From positions 248,001 through 312,000 of the forward strand of contig JAEOAD010001608.1 in assembly GCA_036365145.1 (NCBI GenBank): DNA of 64,000 nucleotides, read 5' to 3'. This DNA comes from Orientallactaga sibirica (lineage: Eukaryota > Chordata > Mammalia > Rodentia > Dipodidae). The notes under the pieces are model-generated. The model did not search any database. It saw only the letters and a list, made by a program, of their open reading frames with translations, and was not told the origin of the DNA. Each line of letters begins with the position of its first letter. The first letter of the stretch is position 1. Made by a program: the position numbers and the translations under genes. Positions 45,661-55,544 of this stretch are shown here, in pieces.

Positions 45661-46282
45661 ACTTACTTAGAGAGTAAACAGATATAGAATAAAGGTTTTA
45701 TTTGTGAATAATTATTCTGGATCAAAAATATGATGGATGCATTGAGGAATTTAACCAGATGTTAGCTACAGATAGAAGTCCTATTTATCCTTTTAGCTAG
45801 TCATAACAAGTTACTTAAAATGCATGTAAATGTGATTGATATAGAATGTACATGTAAGTGCACATGTAATTTACCCTTTGAGTTTACAAAACTTGATTAA
45901 TAATGACAACTGACCATTAATTGCTCTTCATATTTGTGTGCTTAAAATCAAAACAAATGCAAATGAGGTGTCAGTTCAGTTGTTTTGCTCCCTTATCACA
46001 TTTAAAACTATTTACCTTGTAAATCTTCTTATAATAAAATTGAATTGATAATATATGATACTAATTTGTCTGATTTACACAGACATCTTTCTACCATTGT
46101 CTGTTTGAATATCTGTCCCTGTTACTGGTGTACAGGATGTATCATTTCACTAATTTACAGAGTTGAGGTTAGTATTATAGAGAAATTATATGTTTATTGT
46201 TCTGGAATTATTTAGTAATATGCTTTATAAAACAGATTTGTGAACAAACTTTTTTTCAATTTTCAGTTATAATTAATAATAA

Positions 46283-46325
<43 letters not shown>

Positions 46326-46430
46326 AGGTAGGCTCTTTCTCTAGCCCAGGCTGACTTGGAATTTACTTTGTAGTTTCAGGGCGGCCTCAAACTCACAGTG
46401 ATCCTCCTACCTTTGCTTTCCAGTGCTAAT
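46283..46430 (-). repeat. B1-like SINE, antisense
   Basis: A T-run of about 40 bp (46285-46324) followed by 'gaggtaggctctttctctagcccaggctgac', 'ggcctcaaactcacagtgatcctcctacc'. Confidence 0.88.
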
Positions 46431-47594
46431 AGCATGGTTTTTAAAGGATTCATTTTATTTTCATGCTAATTGAATTTTACTTCACTGTGAATGTATTTAC
46501 TGCCTAAAAACACAATGCTGATATTGTTTTCTTCTTTTGATGTGTAGTTTGTAAGGAGATTTACAGTAACTATTTATTTGCCCACTATAGGTTTCAGAGC
46601 TTGGCCAGTGTTAATGTCTCTATTATATAGCAGAAGAGATAGAAATATGAAGGTTTCTCCAATGGCATGAGGCTATTAGACCTCTAGCTTTGTGCTAACA
46701 GAAGTTGATAACTTTTAAAAAGTAATTTTTATTTTGAATGAGTTTAGACTATCAGAAAACCATCTAAGAAAAAAATACCCTCATTAAGTAGAAGGACTCA
46801 GGTATAGGGACAGAAAATCAGTGTGTTATCCTTGCTACATCAGGCATAGGTTCTTGTCTTTAACCCCTCCTCTTGAAGTATGATTCTCCCACAAATATGA
46901 TATGGGAAATGAGATCTAGGCTCTTGTTCAACTGCTTTCCTTACATGATTCAGCTGGTCATTATGACAAATCTCATTATGAAAAAAGATCTCAGAATCTC
47001 AGGATTATTTTTATGAACAATTTCAAATGACTTTATTTAAAAACCCTCAACATTTACTATTTGCATCTTATGTGTTGATTCTGTGGTAATTTTTCATATA
47101 TTCTTCTACTTTATAAGGAAAGATTTAATTTATTTAAATGCCACATTAAGTATAAAATACAAAGAGACTTTGAAGAAGTTTGTCTGGTGTTTATTTGCCT
47201 CCTAAAATATGCTTTTTTTTCTTCTATTTGTAAATATGTCTGTATCCATATGGAAAGATCATCCCTTCCTGCATTCCCTGACAATGGCTGGCATGATTAA
47301 CTACTATTTTCATGTCCTTATGTTTGAGCATTCAAAATGTCTCTTAACAACTTACTTCAAGGAAGTTACCAGTAAATCATGAAATTTGGCATGAGGAATA
47401 AAAACTGTTAATTTATCACTCACAAAATTTGTCATTTTCTGTTCTAAATAAAATAAGTGTACTCAACATAACTTTGCATCTGGATGCAACAAATATTGGT
47501 GACTAGAAAACTATAAACTGAATGTAAACAACTATTTATCATAATTGTAAAATTATATGATTGCTCTTTTAAACACTCACTTTCCTTGGAAACC

Positions 47595-48550
47595 ATGCAA
47601 AACCAGAGCTTTGTCACAGACTTTGTCTTCCTAGGCCTATCACAGAACCCAAATGTCCAGAAAACAGTATTTATTTCATTTCTGCCTACATTGTAACTAT
47701 TAGTGGCAACATAATAATTTCAGTGACCATCATCTGTAGTCAGGCACTGCTGGGCTCTCCCATGTACTTCTTCCTGGCATTCCTGTCCTTTCTGGATGCA
47801 TGTGATTCCTCTGCCATCACTCCAAAGATGATCATGGATGTGCTGCATGAGAGGAAGACCATCTCCTTTGAAGGATGCATGGCGCAGATTCTGCTGAACA
47901 CTTCTTTGGTGTGACAGAGATGACTGTCTTCACAGCCATGGCCTGTGATTGATGTGGCCATTTGAAAGCCCTTGCAGTGCTCTTCCATCATGAACTGGAT
48001 GCTCTGTGGGTCTCTGATGGGGGTGACCTGGAACGAGGGGGGGGGAACGGGGGGAGGCTCTTTGCACTCCATCATCTCCATCATACAAATCATCTTCACT
48101 TTGCAGCTGCCCTTCTGTGGACCTAATGTCATGTGTGACTCTTTCTCATTGCTGGAGCTTGCCTGCACCGACACTTGCATCTTTGGCCTTTTGGTAGTTG
48201 TCAACAGTGGGTTAATCAGCATGATAGGTTTTTTAATTTTCCTGTTGCTTGTCTCCTACTGCTACATCTTATTCTCTCTGAGAACCCACAGGTCAAAGGG
48301 CTACAGAAAGCTCTGTCTACCTGTGGGTCCCACATTGTGCTTGTGGGTTTTGTTCTTTGTTCCATGAATGTTTACATGTGCACAATCTCCAATATCCTTC
48401 TTCTTTGACAAAATGCTAGGGATATTTTACACTCTTGTAACACCCTTATTTAATCCTAATATTTATGCATTTAGAAATAAGGAAGTAAAATATGCCACAA
48501 GGAAAGTGAGGAAGAGATTTGTGGTGGTTTCTGATGAAAAATCAAGATAG
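47595..48550 (+). pseudogene. Olfactory receptor pseudogene, close paralogue of the intact genes
   Basis: It starts [10 protein letters not shown] as the intact genes do. A 4-base deletion in TM1 leads to a stop at 47694-47696. TM2 is readable from about 47720 ([19 protein letters not shown]). One base is lost near 47887 in the MTQLF segment. The MAYDRY codons at about 47939-47955 are damaged by a 2-base loss, and the Cys codon that follows is a stop (TGA, 47963-47965). A G-rich expansion sits at about 48037-48056, and the IDHF codons after CGPNV are deleted. A further shift occurs near 48300, and the last frame ([24 protein letters not shown]) ends normally at 48550. The many independent lesions and the lost upstream acceptor show it has long been free of constraint. 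It arose by segmental duplication, since its flanks match as well. Confidence 0.95.
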
Positions 48551-48890
48551 TTAAATTTTTATAACAGTAATGTAGGAAAGAAAACTAAAAATTCTGAGAG
48601 AAAAAATTAGTAAAATACTTATTTTCTGTCATGAGTTAGTTCAACTCTGTGCAAATAGCCTTATTTTGGGTTGCAAAATGATGGTTTCACTTTTAAATCT
48701 GGCTTATACATTTAGTTGGAAACTGAACAGTCATTATAAATAACTGAATTCTGTATTTGCTTACACTTTAATAAACAAAAATTGCAAATCAAAATTAATT
48801 GACTCAAGTATCTTTAAATGACAAGAAATGTTGTTCATTTGTAGTCAGTCACCTCAGTGACTCTAAGAAGACAACCAGGATTTAGGAAGG
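48551..48890. other. 3' flank of the block B pseudogene
   Basis: Matches the 3' flanks of genes 2 and 3 ('ttagttggaaactgaacag', 'gacaagaaatgttg', 'gtcagtcacctcagtgactctaagaag'). Confidence 0.55.
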
Positions 48891-48907
48891 TGCAAAGAAT
48901 GATCTTT

Positions 48908-48922
48908 CTTTCTTTCTTTCTT

Positions 48923-48953
<31 letters not shown>

Positions 48954-49100
48954 GGTTTTTCGATTTTGTTAGGGTCTCACTCTGGTCCAGGCTGACCTGG
49001 AATTAGCTATGTAGGCTCAGGGTGGCCTCGAACTCATGGCGATCCTCCTACCTCTGCCTCCCAAGTGCTGGGATTAAAGGCGTGCGCCACCATGCCCGGT
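48908..49100 (-). repeat. B1-like SINE, antisense, well preserved
   Basis: A (CTTT)n/T-run of about 45 bp, then 'gttagggtctcactctggtccaggctgacctgg', 'ggcctcgaactcatggcgatcctcctacctctgcc', 'gggattaaaggcgtgcgccaccatgcccgg'. It keeps several CpGs, so it is the youngest-looking B1 here. A perfect 17-bp target duplication, TGCAAAGAATGATCTTT, lies at 48891-48907 and 49101-49117. Confidence 0.95.
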
Positions 49101-49265
49101 TGCAAAGAATGATCTTTACAGAATCTCAGCTCTAGGTAGGTGTCCTTGGATCATGTGTTGCCATAATTTCAAGTGGGCCCATTGACTTTCACCTCAGAAT
49201 TTGATTAACTTCTTAAATTCTTGAGAGTCAAAACTTGTTTGTTCTGTGCCTACATATATTTGGGT

Positions 49266-49660
49266 TAATTCTGGAAGAGTGGTGGGGGACACCAACACCA
49301 GTAAAAGGCTGAAGGAGATAAACAGAGAGAACATCCAACTTCTACTAAGCCAGATATCCAGAGACACAGGGGCTCCTAAAACCTCATCACTGAAGTAGAG
49401 CTAAAATGACCCCAATGTGGCTCAGGGAAATTTGTGGAAGAGGGGGTGGAAAGAATGTTAGAGCCACAAGTTGGGGCATTATGCACAGAGACTTGGCCTA
49501 TCCTCCATAACTCTTGACTACCCCCACAATGCATGACTCACATTCCCCATTGATGAGGGTCCTTTGGAAGAGGGAGGACAGGGAGGAGGATAATGGAGTC
49601 ACCATTATGAATGTAAAATTAGAATAATATAAATAAAAAATAAATTATAAAAAAAGAATA
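49266..49660 (+). repeat. L1 3' UTR fragment, sense
   Basis: 'ctcttgactacccccacaatgcatgactcac...ccattgatgagggtcctttggaagagggaggacagggagg' is the complement-sense version of 39070-39180, ending in an A-rich tail near 49640-49660. Confidence 0.55.
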
Positions 49661-50039
49661 CAGTGACTAAGATCTTTGTTCAAAGAAAAAGTGCTATGCA
49701 AATAAAATCATCATGTAGAAAAAGCAATAAGTAAATAAATAACTCACACTAAGAAAAAAAGATTCATCAAGAGTGTTTCATATTCAAGGAAAGACCCAGA
49801 TAATTTTTGAGATTCTCTAGAACCTATTGAGACAAAACTGTTAGGATGAATTGTAAATGTGGTGAGCTAGTTTGTACTAAAGATTAGACAAAAATAAACC
49901 CAGAGAGAAAACAGAAAATAAGAAGCAGTATTCCAAAATGTATTTTAATTCCCTTGATGATTTTACTTTTTCTGAATATTCAACTGAAAATAATTATTTT
50001 ATATTTATAAACAGAACAATTAAATGTAGACATATCTAC
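49661..50039. other. Intergenic DNA, nothing recognised
   Basis: A-rich sequence without a gene. Confidence 0.4.
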
Positions 50040-50222
50040 TGGCTATGGTAGAACATGCCTCTAATTCCCGAATTCAGAAGAGAGAGACAGTGTGAACATC
50101 CTAGGCTGAGACCAGCCTGGACTATGTAGTAGGGTCTGGGTCAGGCTTAGAAACAGAGAGAGCCTGTCTCAAAAGACAAACAAAACAACCAACAACAACA
50201 ACAACAACAAAAAAAAACAAAA
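50040..50222 (+). repeat. B1-like SINE, sense, old
   Basis: 'tggctatggtagaacatgcctctaattcccg', 'gctgagaccagcctggactatgtag', 'gagagcctgtctcaaaagacaaac' and an (AAC)n tail at 50190-50215. Confidence 0.75.
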
Positions 50223-50344
50223 AGACATATCTTACTTGTCATTCCTATTGTGAATGCTTTTAAATGTCTTGATAAGAATAAATTTAATTACAGTAAAATA
50301 TTCCAACTCTTGCTAGCACATCAGCATTAGTAAATTGCTGAGTA

Positions 50345-50605
50345 ATTGAGCATTTCATATTGTGGAAGAAGTTGAAACCATTCTTCTCTTTTATTAGTCT
50401 TTCATGTTTTTGAAGCTTTGGCCTATGACTATAATGTATTAATTTTCAAATGTTGAAAATGGGTTCTACACAACAGTAGGGGTTCCATCGATCTCTGCTG
50501 GGATATGTCAGGACAGGGTATTCCTGCACTTCACCATACAGATTCTCTTCACTTTGCTTTTGTCCTTCTATGGACCCATTTTTTCTGTAGCTTTTACTGT
50601 AGAGG
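50345..50605 (+). pseudogene. Highly decayed olfactory receptor relic (TM3 to ECL2)
   Basis: 'ttggcctatgactataatg' (50418-50436) corresponds to the MAYDRYV codons, and 'ttcctgcacttcaccatacagattctcttcactttgc' plus 'tgtccttctatggaccc' (50521-50577) corresponds to [17 protein letters not shown] of the intact genes. The preceding 'attgagcatttc' matches the AEHFF region. Spacing between these parts is close to that of an intact gene, but no frame is open. The rest is absent; an MaLR-like LTR begins at 50612. It was missed by ORF-based reading. Confidence 0.75.
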
Positions 50606-50611
50606 TTTCAC

Positions 50612-50945
50612 TGTAGTCATTTGAATCAGAAGTCCCCATAAATTCATATGTTTGGAACATTTGGTCCCCATCTGGTGGCAATTTGGACAGTGGAGGATTG
50701 TTGGAGGTGGTGTGATTGTGGGGTAAGTGTTATATCCAGCTCTCCATTGCCAGAGCTCAGCTCTCTCTCATGCTGCTTTTTTACACCTGTTGTGGCAGGA
50801 AGTGATGTCCAATCTCTGCTCAAGGCCCATCTTTCCTGCCATCATGGAGCTTTCCCTTGAGACTGTAATCCAGAGTAAAACCTTTTCTCCCATCAGCTGC
50901 TGTTGGTTGGATGTTTTGTCACAGGAAAAGAAGGTAAATGCAACA
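50612..50945 (+). mobile_element. MaLR-like LTR, sense
   Basis: It begins TGTAGTCATTTGAATCAGAAG, continues with 'gtccccataaattcatatgtttgg', 'tcatggagctttcccttgagactg' and ends with 'agtaaaaccttttctcccatcagctgctgttggttgg...gtcaca', wording typical of rodent MaLR LTRs. It truncates the OR relic. Target duplication not resolved. Confidence 0.65.
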
Positions 50946-51079
50946 TTCACATATTAGAGAAGATACCCTATATTTTTATGGGACTAGCTCTTTTCACTTA
51001 ACAAAGTAATTTTCAGTTCCATTTTTTTGCAAAAACATAATTGAAATTTGTTATAGCTTACTAAAATTCTCTACCATCT

Positions 51080-51105
51080 ATTATCTATCTCTACATCTAT
51101 CTATC

Positions 51106-51161
<56 letters not shown>

Positions 51162-51167
51162 ATCTAT
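51080..51167. repeat. (CTAT)n microsatellite
   Basis: About twenty CTAT units with one TTAT interruption. Confidence 0.95.
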
Positions 51168-51639
51168 CTACCTAAAACCTTGTGTGTGTATTGCATTTTC
51201 TTTATTCATTTTCATTGGCTCATTGCTCTACACTAGACTGGTTAAATAATTTAATTTCTGCAGTAATAACTTTGGATATGCCATATTTCTATAGTAAGCT
51301 GACATTGCTATAATTTAGGTATACACTCATCAATAGTATGACTGGACTATATAGAAGTTCTATTGTAAATTTTTAGGCACTTCTTTTGTGAATTTTACAC
51401 AGGTTGGACCACTTTTATTCCTCCATTAGTGAATAGTTTTCTTCCCCACCTCCCATTCCCTAAAGACATGACAGTAGTTTTTATTACTTACTTTTTATAG
51501 CTATTATTCATGGGGAAAGATAGGATATAAAAACAATTTTGATTGGCATTTCACTAATGTTTGAATAACTTTTCATAAATTATTAGGATTTCCTTCATTG
51601 GAATTGCCTTTTCATTCCCATTTCAGGTATTTTTAAAAA

Positions 51640-51858
51640 TATTTTATTTATTTTTATTTGAGAGAGAGAAAGACACAGATATATACAGAGACAAATAGAG
51701 AGAGAATGGGCACAACAGGGCTTCTAGCCACTATAAACAAACTGCAGATGCAGTGCCACCTTGTACATCTAGCTATATGTGGGTACTGGGGAATTGAACC
51801 TGGGTCCTTAGACTTTGAGGCAAACATCATAAGTACTAAGCAATCTCTCCAGCCCCCA
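51640..51858 (-). repeat. DIP-like SINE, antisense
   Basis: (GA) and 'gacacagatatatacagag' tail region, 'ggcttctagccactataaacaaactgc', 'ctaagcaatctctccagcc'. 'catttc(t)caggta' on both sides (about 51620 and 51857) suggests its target duplication. Confidence 0.85.
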
Positions 51859-52574
51859 TTTCTCAGGTATTGATCAGATTAATTTTTATTTCATTTAAAT
51901 TTTGTATATTCCAGTTATGAATCCCACATTAGATGAATCTTAAAGGCTTTCACCCATTCTGTACGCTGTCTCTTTATTCTCTTGATTGCCTCTTTTGAAG
52001 TGTGGAATTTTGTAATCTGATGTAGGTTTATTTGCCAGTTCTTGCCCTTATCTCCTGAGCTATTGGAACCCTCTTCAGAATGGAATTTCCTATAGTTAGA
52101 TTTTGAAGTCTTTATCCTCTTGTGTCAAAGTTTAGGTCTATCTAACATTAAAGTCTTTGATATGGTGAGGTAATTTTAATACTGGACAAAAGGGAGGTGT
52201 CTACTTTCAGTGTTCTACATGTGGATATATACTTTATTCACAACCACTTGTTGAGGAAGAAGAATTATTTCAATGTCTGTTTTTAGTACTTTTATCAAGA
52301 AACAGATACCTGCTTCTGCTCACTTGCAAATCTTTTAAAGTCCACCAGTCTACATGCCTGCTTATGTGCCAGTATTGTACTTTATTATCCCCATGCCTCT
52401 GTACATAATGCAAAGTCAGGTACAGTAATGTCTGTAGCCCTGCTCTTTTTGCCCTTGGTTGCCTTCACTCTCCTGTGTATTTTGCATTTCCATATGAGTT
52501 ATAAGATACTTTTCTGTGGGAACTGGTGGTCAAAATCCAATACTCATGTTTGAGCAGCAATTGTCTACACATGC

Positions 52575-52596
52575 CATGGCATGGCATGGCATGATT
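52575..52596. repeat. Short ATGGC tandem repeat
   Basis: 'catggcatggcatggcatg', four units, directly at the right end of the old L1. Confidence 0.8.
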
Positions 52597-52599
52597 GTA

Positions 52600-53160
52600 T
52601 GTACTGTCTTAGTGACAGCTCTTGTGTAAACAGAACAATAGGGACAGAAACACCTTAACTCGTTGCTGATGTAATGATTTCTGAGCATGTATTATGTTGA
52701 GGGAATTGGGATCTGCTCCTAGGAGCCATTGCCAAGGCTCAATAATAGCTTCATCTCTGAAGCTTCTTGCCAAAAACTGTTGTATGCTGGAAATGATCTC
52801 TAGGGAGCAGATGAACAACAGTGTCTGTCAGTGTGGAGCGTTTTGGCAGCAAGCACCGTGAACAATTAAAGGACTGCATTAGCCTCGGATACTTGGATAC
52901 AAAGAGACCACATTGGAAGGAGAAACTGGCCACTGTGTGCCATGAGCCTATGGGAATGCCCTGTTTTCTGCTTCATGAGCCAGAGGCAGCGCCTCCAGTT
53001 TCAACAGATGTGTAAACAGGGATGACCTGAAGAATGCATCTTGTTATCTCCACTCTACAGCTTATGCCCCATGAAATTACACCCTAGAGAAACACTTTAT
53101 GTATCAGCAAATTAGTCATTTTGAAATTTTACATTATAAAATAAAGCTAAATCACTATAA
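52600..53160 (+). other. Unclassified CpG-richer segment with a 64-codon ORF
   Basis: A segment of higher GC content with several CpGs ('cctcggatac', 'gtggagcgtt', 'gcaccgtg', 'gcagcgcc'). The ORF at 52821-53015 (MSVSVERFGSKHREQLK...) contains 'LGYLDTKRPHWKEKLATV'. An 'aaataaagctaaatc' lies about 130 bp after the stop. It could be a truncated processed pseudogene or an LTR-type element. I do not recognise the protein, and no matching sequence is seen elsewhere in the window. Confidence 0.25.
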
Positions 53161-54084
53161 TTTTCCAAATAGGAGATATTATTGGACTTGGCCAGGCTTT
53201 TGATACTGGCTATATTCTAGGAAAGAAAGAACTCTAAGGCTTTATATAGTGCTTGAGGATATTTTTGTTGATTTCTTCTGATAAACAAAAATAAATATGC
53301 CTCTCATTAACATATGAACAATATGTACCTCAAATATAATTTTCCATATCACACATTGCTATTTAATAAATTAGGGTTAGTCTAATAAAATAATCCTTTT
53401 ATAGGACATTAGTTTATATTAATGTTCAAGGAATTTTTTTTACAAATATTATATAAGCAACTGGTATCTAAAAATTGACCTAAAAACCCTAAGCCTAGGT
53501 TGTGGATTGTTCATTCATCCATGTTCTTATGTTGAATAGCAAAAAAAAAATAATAATAATAATACAGTATTCTCCAATCATTTTCCCTTATTGCAAGAAG
53601 TATTTAGTTCTAAATTATTTCAGTCCTCTCTCTTTTTGGCACATTAAGTGTATTTCTTGAATGATGTGTCAAAATGTATAATATTTTCCAAAAAGCTGAA
53701 CAGTGTCACTTCTGCAGCTTGTGCACTGCCTTCCTAAGAGACATTGAAAATATTTATAATGTCACTGTACATAGTCATAAATATTCATGGGTAGGACAAT
53801 GGATCAACTCATTTTGAAATAATCATAATAACATAAGGTAAAATTTTAATACAACCCTTCAACTGTATTGAGCAAATGATGCAAAACATAGAAACTTAAT
53901 ATTGAGACAAATGAAGACATTCTAAAATTTTGCATACAGTATGATATATTACAAAGCATCCAATACCAGGTAACTCAAAATATGCATACATAATCTTTTA
54001 ATTAACAAGCAGGACAACTATATATTAAAAATAGGATATTGGTTTCTTTTATAATGAGGAAGGAGCAAGACAGTTTACTAAAAC
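53161..54084. other. AT-rich intergenic DNA
   Basis: An A10 run followed by TAATAATAATAATA lies at about 53541-53563. No gene or named repeat was recognised. Confidence 0.45.
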
Positions 54085-54250
54085 TAAGATTTTTATTTTT
54101 TGTGGTTTTTCGAGGTAGGGTCTCACTCTAGCCCAGACTGACCTGGAATTCCCTCTGTATTCTCAGGGTGGCCTCGAACTCATGGTGATCCTTCAACTCT
54201 GCCTCCTAAGTGCTGGGATTAAAGGTGTGTACCACCACAGCAGACTTTTT
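54085..54250 (-). repeat. B1-like SINE, antisense
   Basis: 'tttttcgaggtagggtctcactctagcccagactgacctgg', 'ggcctcgaactcatggtgatcc', 'gtgctgggattaaaggtgtgtaccaccac'. 'aaaactaagattt' before and 'aaaactaggttt' after fit a diverged target duplication. Confidence 0.9.
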
Positions 54251-54532
54251 AAAACTAGGTTTATTGTTCAGCAATATCTTACTTCTTTGAAATTAATTGA
54301 ATATATAATTGTGTATTGATATTATTTTCTTTCCATTTATTAAATGTGGGTTTTTAAAATAATAACTTGTGAAATCTTTGATAGAAGCCAGCCATCATTA
54401 TCTTTGTCCCTTTGCATATAATATGGTTTAATTTGATATTTTGTGTGGCCTAATTTTATGAATAAATATTTCTTTAAAAATAAGACATACCTATATATTA
54501 TTTTGTGTTACTTTCCTTCATGGGGAAACTGA

Positions 54533-54807
54533 TTTTTATTTATTTATTTATTTATTCATTTTTATTTTTGGAGAGAGATACAGAGAGAGACAGACAGAGA
54601 GGGAGAGGGACACAGATAGAGAATGGATGGGCCAGCAGTCTCTCAGCTGCTGTGAACAAACTCCAGATGTCTGCGCCCCCTTGTGGGCAAGTGCGGCATT
54701 GTGCCCTTGCCTCACTGCATCTGGCTAAATGTGGGACCTGGAGATTGGAACCAGGTTCTTAAGCTTAGCAGGCAGGCGCCTTAACCGCTAAGCCATCTCT
54801 CCAACCC
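54533..54807 (-). repeat. DIP-like SINE, antisense (long variant)
   Basis: (TTTA)n start, 'gagagagatacagagagagacagacagag', 'gcgcccccttgtgggcaagtgcggcattgtgccc' in overall wording, 'cgccttaaccgctaagccatctctcc'. 'aaactgatttttat' flanks it at about 54526 and 54809, a target duplication. Confidence 0.92.
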
Positions 54808-55069
54808 AAAACTGATTTTTATAATCAAACATGGACATATTTCAAATATACTTCAAATATACTTTCTCTACCACTCTTTTACTCCTTCCTATATCTCATA
54901 GAGACTTTTAAAATATTGGGTTATTTCATTAAATTGTATTTCACTGCATTTTTATTTAAAAATTAAATTGTATTTCAGTCTATTTTCCTTAAAATATTTC
55001 TATAATTCAAAATATACTTTATCTATATGTATGTTCAACTGATTCATCTAGACATTGTAATGGATTGAT

Positions 55070-55527
55070 CTTAGTATCTTTAAGAGAACGACTGGAAGCC
55101 AGTGGATGAGTATAGCCTGTTACATGCTATAAATCACAAATGATGATGTAGAATGAAATAAATGGCTCTGAGGGATGGAACCATCTTCATTATAATATGG
55201 ACAGGTTCTACAAGAACAATGACAGATGGTATGGGAGAGATGCCTACACAACATGGGACTCTCCACAGTTTCTGACTAGACAGTATGTAAGCACTAAAGT
55301 TCTTCCTCCCTGCTCTCAATTGTCACTCTCTTATTCATTAAATTACTTCATCCAACACTGGTTCAGGGATCCATAGCACAGCCTTTAGTCTCATTGTTTA
55401 GCTTTATATAAATCAGAATATATGGGCATAACTACTCTGAAAACACTTTTGTACCTCAGTACACACTAGGGAAGACCCTGTTTATACAAACAATTTCTGA
55501 TTTAATAATAATGAATCTCTGTTTCTT
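55070..55527. other. Distal part of duplicated block C
   Basis: Similar to 31975-32430 of block A ('acaggttctacaagaacaatgacagatgg', 'cctttagtctcattg', 'gaatatatggg'). No gene seen. Confidence 0.6.
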
Positions 55528-55544
55528 CCATAGTGACATTTTAT

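Larger units (their letters stand above)
43140..47594. other. Upstream region of the 47.6 kb OR pseudogene (block B)
   Basis: Block B aligns with C from 'tttcaaaatcagtttcc.agagaaaa' (about 43185) and with A and C through 'gacatggaagtt', 'ataattcctattgctg', 'gagtgcctcttactattcatgggcc' (about 44770) and 'ccctgacaatggctggcatgatta' (about 47278). It carries extra insertions that A and C lack (SINE 44229, LTR 45325, B1 46283). The candidate splice acceptor of its paralogues is mutated here (about 47441-47450, 'gttctaaata'). No gene is seen. Confidence 0.6.
50960..52560 (-). repeat. Old L1 ORF2, antisense
   Basis: Heavily diverged antisense of L1 ORF2: 'tcacccattctgtacgctgtctctttattctcttgattgcctc', 'tgtgccagtattgtactttattatcc', 'tttgcatttccatatgagttataagat'. 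The same landmarks appear, much closer to consensus, at 39800-40560. It is interrupted by a tetranucleotide repeat and a SINE. Confidence 0.7.

Noticed and set aside
51080..51167. (CTAT)n tract as a regulatory element
   Set aside because: It is an ordinary microsatellite inside an old L1, with nothing nearby to suggest a function.
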